Assembly: GCA_947475875.1 (NCBI GenBank)
Contig: CANJME010000004.1
Location: forward strand, 118,647 to 182,646
Reading direction: 5' to 3'
Origin: Caulobacteraceae bacterium
Lineage (GTDB): Bacteria; Pseudomonadota; Alphaproteobacteria; Caulobacterales; Caulobacteraceae
Length of the DNA: 64,000 nucleotides
Numbering within the stretch: the first letter of the stretch is position 1; each line of letters begins with the position of its first letter. Made by a program: the position numbers and the translations under genes. The notes beneath the pieces were generated by a model, which did not search any database, was not told where the DNA came from, and saw only the letters and a list, made by a program, of their open reading frames with translations. Shown piece by piece: positions 34,826-43,413 of this stretch.

Positions 34826-35557
34826 ATGACCCAGCCGATCGCGATCTATTACTGGCCCACGCCCAACGGGCGGAAGGTGACCATCGCCTGCGAGGAGATG
34901 GGGCTGCCCTATGAGGTCCACTTCGTCGACATCGGCGCGGGTGATCAGTTCAAGCCTGAGTTCCTGGCCATCAGTCCGAACAACCGCATGCCGGCCATCG
35001 TCGATCCGGACGGACCTGACGGGGCGCCGATCAGCGTGTTCGAATCCGGCCCCATCCTGAGTTACCTTGGCCGCAAGACCGGCCGGTTCTATCCGTCCGG
35101 GGAACGCGCGCGGACCGAGGTGGATGAGTGGGTCGCCTGGCAGATCGCCAACCTCGGTCCAGCCTGTGGCCAGGCCAATCACTTCCGGAATTATGCGCCG
35201 GGGTTTCTGAAAGACACCCGCCACACAGCCTATGGCGCGGCGCGGTTCACAAATGAGGTGGAGCGTCTCTACGGGGTCATGAATGAGCGGCTTGAAGGCC
35301 GCGACTATCTGTGCGGCGACTATTCCATCGCCGACATCATCTGCTGGCCGTGGGTGATACCCAACGCGTTTGGCCAGAACCTGGCCGAGTTTCCGAACCT
35401 GAAAGCCTGGCAGGAACGGATCTATGCGCGCCCGGCCGTTCAGAAAGGCAAGGTGATCCGGCCGGAAAAAAAGACTGAGGCCAATCTGCGCGGAACCGAG
35501 GAAGAGCAAGCCAGGGCGAGAGCCGTCCTGTTCGGCCAGCGGGCGCGGCGGAGCTGA
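34826..35557 (+). CDS. Glutathione S-transferase family protein (Nu/YfcG-like)
   Basis: 243 residues. The N-terminal thioredoxin-fold domain has YYWPTPNGRKVTIACEE (Thr/Asn near residue 12 in the catalytic position), NNRMPAIVDPD with the cis-Pro, and FESGPILSYLGRKTG for glutathione binding. The C-terminal helical domain has YLCGDYSIADIICWPWV. These are typical of bacterial Nu-class GSTs (YfcG/YghU), which act on disulfides such as GSSG-like or 2-hydroxyethyl disulfide. ATG 34826 is preferred to GTG 34817. Confidence 0.92.
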   Translation: MTQPIAIYYWPTPNGRKVTIACEEMGLPYEVHFVDIGAGDQFKPEFLAISPNNRMPAIVDPDGPDGAPISVFESGPILSYLGRKTGRFYPSGERARTEVDEWVAWQIANLGPACGQANHFRNYAPGFLKDTRHTAYGAARFTNEVERLYGVMNERLEGRDYLCGDYSIADIICWPWVIPNAFGQNLAEFPNLKAWQERIYARPAVQKGKVIRPEKKTEANLRGTEEEQARARAVLFGQRARRS

Positions 35558-35693
35558 ACCCGGAAAGCCGCGGCGATTTCGGCCTATCGGACTTTAACCT
35601 TATTTTTAACCTGCGGGCGCTTTCCTGATCGCATCGTCCTGTCGGTGCGTGTGCCCAGAACGGACACCCGCCCCGCTTAAGAGGGGAAAAACG

Positions 35694-35963
35694 ATGTCAG
35701 TACAGGGAGTTGAGGCAAGCGACCTGCCTTTGCCCGGAGCGGATTCGTCCGGTGATGAGCTGTTCCGCATGGGGCTGCTCTACTCGACGGGGCAAGGGGG
35801 CGCGCCACTGGATTATGTGTCGGCCCATAAGTTGTTCAATCTCGCAGCAATGCGCGGATCTCTTGAGGCAAAGGTTTACCGCAAGGAACTGAGCCAGGAA
35901 ATGGATCCGAACGACGTGGCTGAAGCCCAGCGCGCCGCCCGTGAATGGCTGGCCCACGGTTAG
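35694..35963 (+). CDS. Small Sel1-repeat-like protein
   Basis: 89 residues. The part from residue 24 (GDELFRMGLLYSTGQGGAPLDYVSAHKLFNLAAMRGSLEAK) reads as one Sel1-like/TPR-type repeat (GxxYxxGxG...DxxxAxxxFxxAAxxGxxxA) and is followed by a helix with LSQEMDPNDVAEAQRAAREW. No signal peptide. Sel1-type proteins are adaptors for protein-protein contacts. The start at 35694 has GAGGGG 8 nt upstream. It is convergent with hfsD, with only 6 nt between. Confidence 0.78.
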   Translation: MSVQGVEASDLPLPGADSSGDELFRMGLLYSTGQGGAPLDYVSAHKLFNLAAMRGSLEAKVYRKELSQEMDPNDVAEAQRAAREWLAHG

Positions 35964-35969
35964 GCTGAA

Positions 35970-36731
35970 TTACCTGTAGCCGTTGACCGAGTAGCTGAAG
36001 CTTACCGGCAGCGCCGCCAGGAACGACTGAACGGCGATCCCGATGTTCGCCAGCCCCGTACGGGGCACATAGACCACATCGCCGCGCGCCAGCGGCACGA
36101 GATCCGGTTGCAGACCGTGCTTGGTCGCCCGGGTCAGATCGACATTATCCTTCAGAGCATTGGGTCCAGGCGATGCGCGCCGGATGACCTGGACGTGTTT
36201 CATGTCGGCGCTGGGCATCGAGCCGCCGGCCCGGATGATGGCCTGGAAGGCGTTGTCGTCGCCGGTCAGGGCGTATTCGCCGGGCGCCTTCACCTCGCCG
36301 CCGATGAACACCTTGATGGGTTGGGCCTTGACCTGCATCTCGACGATGGGAACCCGCATGCCGTAGCGCGCCAGGCGCTGGGAGGCCTCGGCGCGGATGT
36401 CGGCGACACTGCGCCCGGCGGCCATCATGTCTTCTCCGGTGACCGGCAGGGTGATGCGACCGTCGGGGCGGACGGTCACCACCTTGTTCGCAGTGGGCAA
36501 ACCCGGAAAGTTCGCCTCGATCTCATCGCCCGGATAGAGGCGGTAGGCCGCCTCGTCATTGCTCCAGTTGGCATAGGGAACGTCCGGGAACGCGGTTCGC
36601 GGCGGCAGGGCCGGCCCCTGTGTCTGCCTTGGCGGGAACAGCTTGCTTAGCGGAAACGGCGGGGCGGCGTTGGAGCCGCAGGCCCAGGCCAGAAGGCCGG
36701 CGCAGAGGGCGGTTGAAAGCAGTTTGCGCAT
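35970..36731 (-). CDS. hfsD: Polysaccharide export protein of the Wza/HfsD type
   Basis: 253 residues: signal peptide, then the polysaccharide export domain (YRLYPGDEIEANFPG ... TVRPDGRITLPVTGEDMMAAGRSVADI) and a SLBB-like domain (FIGGEVKAPGEYALTGDDNAFQAIIRAGG). It would form the outer-membrane export channel. The lipobox is weak (LLAWACGSN), yet a Cys at about residue 18 could be lipidated. It is divergent from the chain-length/ATPase pair, so the three together resemble hfsD-hfsA-hfsB of the Caulobacter holdfast system; the polymer itself cannot be read from sequence. Confidence 0.82.
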   Translation of the reverse strand: MRKLLSTALCAGLLAWACGSNAAPPFPLSKLFPPRQTQGPALPPRTAFPDVPYANWSNDEAAYRLYPGDEIEANFPGLPTANKVVTVRPDGRITLPVTGEDMMAAGRSVADIRAEASQRLARYGMRVPIVEMQVKAQPIKVFIGGEVKAPGEYALTGDDNAFQAIIRAGGSMPSADMKHVQVIRRASPGPNALKDNVDLTRATKHGLQPDLVPLARGDVVYVPRTGLANIGIAVQSFLAALPVSFSYSVNGYR

Positions 36732-36859
36732 CTTGGAACCCGAATTCCCGGAAATTTCGTGGCTGATCCGAACGTTAAGGAAAATGGGTAACGAAACATT
36801 AAGCAGGCGCCCTCAGGGTCGATTTTCGGAGATTTCCTTTCGGCGATCAGAAGAGTCGC

Positions 36860-38356
36860 ATGAGCACGGCGAACGCCTGGACATTCCCCGCCCCTGAGGC
36901 GGACCGCCGGCCCGACCAGGGCTGGCCCCTTCGCGAGAGCCTGGGCTTTGGCGATATCATCACCCTGCTGTGGGGCCAGAAGTGGCTGATGGCGGCGATT
37001 TTCATCATCATCTTCGCCACCGGTCTGGCTTTCGCCATGACGCTCAAGACCGAGTATGTCGCCAACGCCGCCATCCTGGTGAAACCGGGCGACGAGAACG
37101 TCCTGCACCCCCGGGCGGGCGGCGCGGGCGCAGGCATGGTCAGCGACAACGACGAGCGGATTGATCCCGAGCGGGTTCTGCTCGGCGACGCGGAACTGCA
37201 CCGGCGGGTCGTCGAACGCATCGGAGTTTCCACGCTTTTTCCCGACATGGCGGTCGGCAACACACCCGCAGAGCGAGAAGACGCCGTGCAACTGGCCACA
37301 GCCCGGTTCAGCAAAAACTTCGGCGTGCAGACGGGAGCCAAGATGCCGACCATCCCGGTGTCCTACGCAAGCGACAATCCCCAGATGGCGGCCCGGGCGC
37401 TTAACGCCCTGATCGAGGAGTATCTCGACTACCGTAGAGCCAAGCTGCTCGACCCCAACGGCCCGGCGCTGCTATCGGTCAAGGCCTCGCGCGAGGAGCA
37501 GCTCGGCCAGATGGACGACCGCGTCCAGGCCTTCATGACCCTGCACAACATCAGCGACTTCGACGCCGAGCAGTTGGCGTTGCGCACCACCCTCACTGCC
37601 CAGGAACAGCAGCGCACTGTGGTCAACGCCTCACTGCAGGAGAGCCGTGCGCGGCTGGCTACAGCCAATGGCGCGTTGGGCGGGGTTCCCGCCGAAGTGC
37701 CGCTGTCGCGCGACATCGACCTCAGCGGACAACAGTCGCTGACCAAACTCTATACCCAGCGCGCCGAGACGCTGGGTGCGTTCCTGCCGGGATCGCCTCG
37801 GGTCCAGGCCATTGAGGATCAAATCGCCGGGCAGACGGAAGCCCTGAGGCGCAATCCCGCGCCTGCCGAAAAGGAGCTCAAGGTGGGCGCAAATCCGGTG
37901 CGTCAGTCCCTGGAGACCGACCGCAACACCACCCTGAATTCCGTGGCGGGCCTGCAGGCCTCGTTCACCGCGGTGACCGGCGACATCGCTCGCACCAACC
38001 AGCGTCTGCGGGAACTGGCTTCGCTGGAGCCCGAGTACCGCCAGTTGCTCGACCAGCGCAAGAACTTGCAGGACAGCGTTTCGCAGCTCGATATCCAGGA
38101 ATTGCAATCGAGCGCCAGCAACGCCATCGCCCGCTCCAGCACCGACAATATCCGCGTGCTCAGCTACGCCAGTCCGCCCATCGAAGGCTCGTCCAAGCGC
38201 AAGCTGGTGGCGGGCATAGCCCTCGTTTTGGCCGCCTTCACCGCTTTCTGCGCCGGCCTGCTCAGCATCTTCCTCAAGCCCGGCCTGCCGACCGCGACCG
38301 CCGCCGGTCGCACCCTCGACCTGCCGGTCCTGGCCATGGCGCGCGTGAAGGCCTGA
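36860..38356 (+). CDS. hfsA: Polysaccharide co-polymerase, Wzz/GNVR type (HfsA-like)
   Basis: 498 residues. N-terminal Wzz domain with the first membrane helix (WLMAAIFIIIFATGLAFAMTL, about 44-64), a long periplasmic coiled-coil region (about 190-420, with LDQRKNLQDSVSQLDIQELQSS) and a second helix (LVAGIALVLAAFTAFCAGLLSIFL, about 450-473) preceded by the Pro-rich ASPPIEGSSKRK motif typical of PCP-2a proteins. It couples polymerisation to export. Followed 5 nt later by the ATPase-like hfsB. Confidence 0.86.
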   Translation: MSTANAWTFPAPEADRRPDQGWPLRESLGFGDIITLLWGQKWLMAAIFIIIFATGLAFAMTLKTEYVANAAILVKPGDENVLHPRAGGAGAGMVSDNDERIDPERVLLGDAELHRRVVERIGVSTLFPDMAVGNTPAEREDAVQLATARFSKNFGVQTGAKMPTIPVSYASDNPQMAARALNALIEEYLDYRRAKLLDPNGPALLSVKASREEQLGQMDDRVQAFMTLHNISDFDAEQLALRTTLTAQEQQRTVVNASLQESRARLATANGALGGVPAEVPLSRDIDLSGQQSLTKLYTQRAETLGAFLPGSPRVQAIEDQIAGQTEALRRNPAPAEKELKVGANPVRQSLETDRNTTLNSVAGLQASFTAVTGDIARTNQRLRELASLEPEYRQLLDQRKNLQDSVSQLDIQELQSSASNAIARSSTDNIRVLSYASPPIEGSSKRKLVAGIALVLAAFTAFCAGLLSIFLKPGLPTATAAGRTLDLPVLAMARVKA

Positions 38357-38361
38357 CGGCC

Positions 38362-39138
38362 GTGTTCGGGCGCCGCAAAGCATCAAGCCAGGAGGAGCGC
38401 ACCTGGTCGGCCGCATCGGGCCGGGCCATCGACCTCAGCGCGGAGATGGAACAGCTGGCTGTTTCGCTCGGACCTCTGGCCCGCGCCCAGGCCCCCGGTT
38501 ACGGCCGGGTTCTGCAGTTCGCCGCCGCCCGGTCCGGCGAAGGGACCTCCACCGTGGCGCGCGAATTCGCCTGGATGGCCGCCAGCCGGCTGGGCCGCAC
38601 GGTGTGGCTGATCGATGCGGACCTCTCGGGTCCCGGCCAGATCAATGCCATCGCCGCTCATCCCGGCCGCTATGGCGCGCTGGGCGGGGCGGCGGGCGCT
38701 TCTCCGGACGGCTCGGCTTTCTTTGCAGTCCGCCCCCAGGCGGTCGACGCGGCCGGCGCCCCCGTACCCCCGGCGCGCTATCTTGTGGCCCACACGGCAG
38801 GCGTTCCCAACCTCTGGGTGACGCGCTTTCGGCGCGAACAGCTTCAGCCGGGACAGGCGGCCTATGTCACGCCCGGCTCGGCCTACTGGGACGTCATGCG
38901 CAGACATGCCGAGCTGATCGTCATCGACGCGCCCGGCGCCGACCGTTCGCAGGCCTCGATCCTGCTCGGTCCCCACGTCGACGCCACGGTGCTGGTGGTG
39001 GCGGCGGACGCGGGCGATTCCCGGCCCCCCGCCCTGCTCAACACCGCCATCGTTTCTGGCGGCGGCCGAATGGCGGGCCTGTTCTTCAACCGGGCGGAAA
39101 CCCAGACTTTGCCAATGCTGCGGGCATTCGGGGCATGA
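38362..39138 (+). CDS. hfsB: CpsD/ParA-like ATPase-fold partner of HfsA (HfsB-like), degenerate P-loop
   Basis: 258 residues from GTG 38362, 5 nt after hfsA. The fold is that of BY-kinase ATPases: ARSGEGTSTVAREFAWMAAS at the P-loop position, the Walker A'-like VWLIDADLSGPGQ, and LIVIDAPG at Walker B. The P-loop lysine is replaced (GEGTST where GxGKST is usual), and no Tyr cluster is present at the C-terminus, so it probably binds nucleotide weakly or acts as a structural partner of the co-polymerase. The stop overlaps a possible short ORF as ATGA. Confidence 0.8.
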   Translation: MFGRRKASSQEERTWSAASGRAIDLSAEMEQLAVSLGPLARAQAPGYGRVLQFAAARSGEGTSTVAREFAWMAASRLGRTVWLIDADLSGPGQINAIAAHPGRYGALGGAAGASPDGSAFFAVRPQAVDAAGAPVPPARYLVAHTAGVPNLWVTRFRREQLQPGQAAYVTPGSAYWDVMRRHAELIVIDAPGADRSQASILLGPHVDATVLVVAADAGDSRPPALLNTAIVSGGGRMAGLFFNRAETQTLPMLRAFGA

Positions 39139-39377
39139 GCGCCTACGCCGACACAGCCTATCTTCATGCCGTGGCTGACATGGCCCGTCCGGCTGCAAGC
39201 AATGCGCCATCTGTCGCACGCGCGGAGTTATGTGGGGCGTTAACGACACGCGGACGAGGCTGTGAGGGCCGTTCAGCAATGGCGCCGCCTGGCCGGCGGT
39301 GGTACGGAAGGCCCGATAACCGGACAATCTCCGATCGTCCCACGCGAAGCCGCCCTCTCGCTGCGCTTAGCGGTTAG
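39135..39377 (+). pseudogene. Possible remnant ORF coupled to hfsB
   Basis: ATG 39135 overlaps the hfsB stop (ATGA), the normal layout of a coupled next gene. The first 20 residues (MSAYADTAYLHAVADMARPA) look protein-like, but the rest is Arg/Gly/Pro-rich and resembles translated intergenic DNA up to TAG at 39377. In Caulobacter the gene after hfsB is a membrane polymerase/ligase, so this could be the stump of such a gene. A chance overlap is equally possible. Confidence 0.3.
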
Positions 39378-39401
39378 CCCCCTGCAAGCGGAGCCTGCGC
39401 C

Positions 39402-39581
39402 TTGGACACCCGAACCCTGCTGGCCTATGGCCTGATCGCCGCGGTGGCCATGTCCTGCGCCGCCTTGGCGGTCTTCAAATGGTACAATTCACACCGCAGG
39501 AAGGAACGGCGCCGCGGCCGTCGGGAAGACCGGGCTTACCATCGCAAGCAGAGCTCAAAGGCGCGAGCCGGGTCCGACTAG
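39402..39581 (+). CDS. Small single-span membrane protein (59 aa)
   Basis: TTG 39402 with GCGGAG about 9 nt upstream. The product is a membrane helix (LLAYGLIAAVAMSCAALAVF) followed by a strongly basic tail (KWYNSHRRKERRRGRRED). The sharp hydrophobic/basic division argues for a real gene, but it rests on composition alone. It follows the hfs genes on the same strand. Confidence 0.45.
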   Translation: MDTRTLLAYGLIAAVAMSCAALAVFKWYNSHRRKERRRGRREDRAYHRKQSSKARAGSD

Positions 39582-39840
39582 GGGATCTTCCGAGACAGCA
39601 TGGTGGATTACGCGAACATGTGGCCCTAATTTCTGGTCATAAGGCGCGCTTTTGCTTTACCTTTGGTGGGGTGGTGTTTGTCGCAATCCCGAGAAAAATG
39701 CCGTTGTTAGCCGCATTGAAATGTTCAAAAGCAGGTTTGCTGCTATATTGTGCGTCTGACTCAGGAATAGTCTCACCGACGGGTGTGGCTGAAAGCGACC
39801 GCCAAGCTTGTCCAGGCAAGGCGGCACAAAGGGAACAAAA
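39582..39840. promoter_or_regulatory. Leader and promoter region of the redoxin-monooxygenase gene
   Basis: The stretch 39640-39790 is clearly more AT-rich than the surroundings (TTTGCTTTACCTTTGG; GCTGCTATATTGTGCG) and probably holds the promoter of the large gene at 39841. A TATATT box at 39741-39746 could be a -10 element; no -35 box at proper spacing was convincing. AAGGGA (39831-39836) is the ribosome-binding site of the next gene. Confidence 0.4.
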
Positions 39841-41931
39841 ATGAAGAAAGCTCTTGTAGCCGCCGCGGTCGCCACGACTTGCGCGACGTTCTTTGGAATG
39901 ACCGGATTTGCGCCCAGCGTGGCCGCGGGTTCAGTGACCCACGTCGATAATTTCCAGCTCACTGACCAAAATCTGATGGCGCATGAGCTTTATTACTTCA
40001 AATACGCGCCCGCGATCGTGATCATGAGCCAGAAGGACGGCTCGGCCATCTCGCGCACCGCCGCAGCCGAGCTGCAGAAGATCGCCGACGCCTACAAGGA
40101 CAAGGGCGTCCTCTTCTACATGATCAATTCCAACACCACCGACAGCCGCGACGCGGTCGGCGCCGAAGCGCGGGCCCAGGGCTTCAAGATCCCGGTGCTG
40201 GTCGACGAGCAGCAACTGGTTGGTGAATCGCTGGGCATCACCCGCGAGGCCGAAGTCTTCGTGATCGACCCGAAGACCATGAACCTGGCCTATCGTGGCC
40301 CGCTGGATAACCGCTTTACGTCCGGGACGCCGAACGTCTCAAAGGCGCCGACCGACGCGTTCGCCACCAAGGCCATCGACGCCGTGCTCGGAGGCCGGGC
40401 TGCCCCGGTCGCGAAGATCGACGTCAAGACCGGCGCCACCGTCGCCTACGCCGAACCCGGCCGCCTTCGCGCCGCCGCCGGCGTCAAGCAAATCTCCTAC
40501 GCCCGGGACGTCGCGCCGATCCTTCAGGAAAAGTGCGTCAGCTGCCACATCAGCGGCGGCATCGCGCCCTTCGCGATGGACAGCTATGACGTGGTCAAGG
40601 GCAATGCGGCGATGATCCGCGAGACCCTGCGCTCCAAGCGCATGCCTCCGTACTTCGCCGACGCCCACATCGGCCAGTTCAAGAACAACCAGGGCCTGAC
40701 CAATGATCAGACCCGCACCCTGGTGCACTGGATCGAAGACGGCGCTCTGCGCGGCGACGGCCCCGACCTGCTGCTCTCCAACAAGGGCAAGGTTGCGCCC
40801 GACTGGCCGGAAGAACTCGGCAAGCCGGACGTGGTCGTCAACATGCCGGCCTTCACCGTGGCCGCCAATGGCGTCATCGAATATCAGAACCAGCGCGTCG
40901 CCAACCCGTTCGCCAACGACACCTGGCTGCGCGCCATCGCGATCAAGCCGGGCGACCGGCGCGTTCTGCACCACGTGGTGTCGAACCAGATCGCCGACCG
41001 CACCAAGCCTAGCAGCATTCCGGCCGGCTCGGTTGGCTCCTACACTCCGGGCGCCCGCCCGCAGGTGATGGGCGACAACACCGGCGCCCCGGTTCCGGGC
41101 GGCGGCATGCTGAACTTCCAGATGCACTATACGACCGTTGGCGTGCAGGTGACCGACAACACTCAGGTCGGCTTCTACTTGGCCCGCGAAACCCCGAAAT
41201 ACGTCAAGCGCTCCTACGTGATTTCGGACGGCGGCCTTTACATCCCGTCGGGCGAAGCGCGGCACAAGGAAGTGGCCTATATGGTCGCTCCGGCCGACAT
41301 GTATCTCTACACGCTCTATCCGCACTCGCACTACCGCGGCATGCACGTGGAGCTGAAGGCCAAGACGCCCGACGGCAAGGAAACCATGCTGCTGGCGCTG
41401 CCGAAGTACGACTTCAACTGGCAGCGGGACTACGATCCCGTGGAGCCCATCCTGGTCAAGGCCGGCACCAAGCTGATCGCGACCTGGGTTTATGACAACT
41501 CAACCCACAATTCGGCCAACCCTGATCCCAAGATCAACGTGACCTGGGGTGAGCAGACCTTCAACGAGATGATGTACTTCCGCATCAACTACCGCTTTGC
41601 GGACGAAACCACCGATCACCTGCGTCCCGAACTGGCCTCGGCCATCGGCGCCGGCTCTTCGATGGGTCAGCTCGACGACAACGCCGACGACTTCATCACC
41701 CGTGATGAGCTGGCCCAGCCGCGCGGCCGTGGCGGCGTCTCGCCGCTGCTGGCCAACTTCGCGATGCTTGACCGCAACGGCGACGGCAAGCTGGACAAGG
41801 TCGAATACGCCGCCTCTTCGGGCGGCGGCGGTCGTGGCGGTCCTGCCGCCGGCGGTCGTGGCGGCGCTGGCCGCGGCGGCGCTGCCCCGACGGGCCGTCC
41901 CGCCAACGACGACCTTAGCGGCGACCTGTAG
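39841..41931 (+). CDS. Exported redoxin-cytochrome c-copper monooxygenase-EF-hand fusion protein
   Basis: 696 residues. Signal peptide; thioredoxin-like domain (about 35-180, with no CxxC: the site reads FKYAPAIVIMSQKDGSA); c-type haem domain (YARDVAPILQEKCVSCHISG, Cys232/Cys235/His236, with RMPPY Met side); a PHM-type copper monooxygenase part with HH (LHHVVSNQ), MH (FQMHYTTVG) and HSHYRGMH, ending DFNWQRDY ... NNS-like Asn cluster; two EF-hands (DDNADDFITRDEL, about 613; DRNGDGKLDKVEY, about 642); and a Gly/Arg-rich tail. The layout matches ascorbate-dependent-monooxygenase-like proteins of Planctomycetes and Acidobacteria. ATG 39841 is used because a signal peptide follows. Confidence 0.85.
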   Translation: MKKALVAAAVATTCATFFGMTGFAPSVAAGSVTHVDNFQLTDQNLMAHELYYFKYAPAIVIMSQKDGSAISRTAAAELQKIADAYKDKGVLFYMINSNTTDSRDAVGAEARAQGFKIPVLVDEQQLVGESLGITREAEVFVIDPKTMNLAYRGPLDNRFTSGTPNVSKAPTDAFATKAIDAVLGGRAAPVAKIDVKTGATVAYAEPGRLRAAAGVKQISYARDVAPILQEKCVSCHISGGIAPFAMDSYDVVKGNAAMIRETLRSKRMPPYFADAHIGQFKNNQGLTNDQTRTLVHWIEDGALRGDGPDLLLSNKGKVAPDWPEELGKPDVVVNMPAFTVAANGVIEYQNQRVANPFANDTWLRAIAIKPGDRRVLHHVVSNQIADRTKPSSIPAGSVGSYTPGARPQVMGDNTGAPVPGGGMLNFQMHYTTVGVQVTDNTQVGFYLARETPKYVKRSYVISDGGLYIPSGEARHKEVAYMVAPADMYLYTLYPHSHYRGMHVELKAKTPDGKETMLLALPKYDFNWQRDYDPVEPILVKAGTKLIATWVYDNSTHNSANPDPKINVTWGEQTFNEMMYFRINYRFADETTDHLRPELASAIGAGSSMGQLDDNADDFITRDELAQPRGRGGVSPLLANFAMLDRNGDGKLDKVEYAASSGGGGRGGPAAGGRGGAGRGGAAPTGRPANDDLSGDL

Positions 41932-41956
41932 CCGCGTTCAAAGGCTGAACTTTGCG

Positions 41957-41986
41957 AAGGAGCGCCGGGCAACCGGCGCTCCTTTT
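41957..41986 (+). terminator. Rho-independent terminator after the fusion protein gene
   Basis: AAGGAGCGCCGG (41957-41968) pairs perfectly with CCGGCGCTCCTT (41973-41984) around GCAA, then TT and a further T-rich stretch. It starts 25 nt after the stop. Confidence 0.92.
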
Positions 41987-42000
41987 GCTTTGCGGCGCGA

Positions 42001-42176
42001 ACCTCCCCCGTTCGCGGAGCGAACGCGGGGAGGGGGACCGCGAAGCGGTGGAGGGGGCGAGCTGCGCGCTCCGTGCGTGCGTGTATCCGATGAACGATCT
42101 TTCTGTGCGTGGGGCTCGCCCCCACCGGACGGCTTAGGCCGTCGTCCTCCCCCGTTTCACGGGGGAGGTTCGCGCG
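42001..42176. repeat. Composite CT/GA-rich interspersed repeat
   Basis: Left part: CCTCCCCCGTTCGC pairs with GAACGCGGGGAGGGGG, followed by ACCGCGAAGCGGTGGAGGGGGCG. Right part (42121-42172): CCCCACCGGACGGCTTAGGC, then TCCTCCCCCG pairing with CGGGGGAGG. The outer CCTCCCCC and GGGGGAGG blocks make the whole unit an imperfect large inverted repeat, as in REP/MITE-like elements. A shorter copy is at 20931-20975. Confidence 0.7.
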
Positions 42177-42180
42177 GGGC

Positions 42181-43359
42181 CTAGCCGGCCACCAGGCGCT
42201 TCATCGCCTGTTCGAGGCCCTTCAGCGTCAGCGGATACATCCGGTCGTCGACCAGCTGCTTCAGGGCCGAGATTGAGGGGGTGTAGTCCCAGTGACGCTC
42301 GGGCGTGGGGTTCAGCCACACCACGCTCGGCCAGGTCTTGATGACCCGGTCGATCCACACAGCGCCCGCTTCCTCGTTCCAGTGCTCGACCGAGCCGCCG
42401 GGATAGGTCACTTCATAGAGGCTCATGGTCGCGTCGCCCACGAAGATCACTTTGTAATCCTTGGGGTATTTGTGCAGGATATCGAGCGTGTTCAAGCGCT
42501 CGGCGTTGCGCCGGCGATTGTCTTTCCAGACCGTCTCATAGAGGCAGTTGTGGAAGTAGAAGAACTCCATGGTCTTGAATTCGGTCTTGGCGGCCGAAAA
42601 CAGCTCCTCGCAGATCTTGATGAAGCTATCCATCGATCCGCCGATGTCGAAGAACAGCAGCACCTTGATGGTGTTGCGGCGCTCCGGCCGCATCACGACG
42701 TCGAGATAGCCCTTTTCTGCTGTGCCTTGAATGGTGCCATCGATATCCAGCTCATCCGGCTGGCCTTGGCGGGCGAACTTGCGCAGGCGGCGCAGCGCCA
42801 CCTTGATGTTGCGGGTGCCGAGCTCGACGGAATCATCGAGGTTCTTGAACTCACGCTTATCCCAGACCTTGACCGCCCGGTTATGCCGGCTCTTGTCCTG
42901 GCCGATGCGGATGCCTTCGGGGTTGTAGCCGTTGGCCCCGAACGGGGAGGTGCCGCCGGTGCCAATCCACTTGTTGCCGCCCTCGTGGCGCTCCTTTTGT
43001 TCCTCAAGGCGCTTTTTCAGCGTCTCCATCAGCTTTTCGAAACCGCCCAGCGCCTCCAGCTCGGCCTTCTCTTCCTCGGTCAGGAACTTCTCGGTCAGCG
43101 CCTTCAGCCATTCGGCCGGAATATCGGCGGTAATGCCACCCTCGACCCGTTCCAGGCCCTTGAAAACATGGCCGAAAACCTTGTCGAAGCGGTCGAGGTG
43201 TTTCTCGTCCTTCACTAGGGCGGAACGCGACAGATAGTAGAAACTATCCACCGACCGATCGATGACGCCCTTGTCGAGCGCCTCCATCAGCATGAGGTAT
43301 TCCTTCAGGGTGACCGGGACGCGCGCCTGCCGCAGCTCGGAGAAGAAGTGCATGAACAT
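42181..43359 (-). CDS. VWA domain protein (CoxE-like)
   Basis: 392 residues. The C-terminal von Willebrand A domain has a MIDAS-like motif DIGGSM (canonical DxSxS, so the middle Ser is Gly) after TIKVLLFF, and FVGDATMS further on. The N-terminal part (MFMHFFSELRQARVPVTLKEYLMLMEAL) and the basic linker with NKWIGTGGTSPFGANGYNPEG are typical of the VWA proteins that work with a MoxR-type AAA ATPase in metal insertion or complex assembly. No MoxR gene is adjacent. The start ATG at 43359 is preferred to GTG 43407, which adds 16 non-conserved-looking residues. Confidence 0.87.
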   Translation of the reverse strand: MFMHFFSELRQARVPVTLKEYLMLMEALDKGVIDRSVDSFYYLSRSALVKDEKHLDRFDKVFGHVFKGLERVEGGITADIPAEWLKALTEKFLTEEEKAELEALGGFEKLMETLKKRLEEQKERHEGGNKWIGTGGTSPFGANGYNPEGIRIGQDKSRHNRAVKVWDKREFKNLDDSVELGTRNIKVALRRLRKFARQGQPDELDIDGTIQGTAEKGYLDVVMRPERRNTIKVLLFFDIGGSMDSFIKICEELFSAAKTEFKTMEFFYFHNCLYETVWKDNRRRNAERLNTLDILHKYPKDYKVIFVGDATMSLYEVTYPGGSVEHWNEEAGAVWIDRVIKTWPSVVWLNPTPERHWDYTPSISALKQLVDDRMYPLTLKGLEQAMKRLVAG

Positions 43360-43413
43360 AGGTGGGTTGTCGCGCGGTCGGGCCGCCGGATCAAGATGCG
43401 CCGACACCGCGCC

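Noticed and set aside
41932..42180. Possible tRNA or small RNA gene in the hairpin-rich intergenic stretch
   Set aside because: No cloverleaf, T-loop motif or CCA end; the structure is explained by a terminator and an interspersed repeat.
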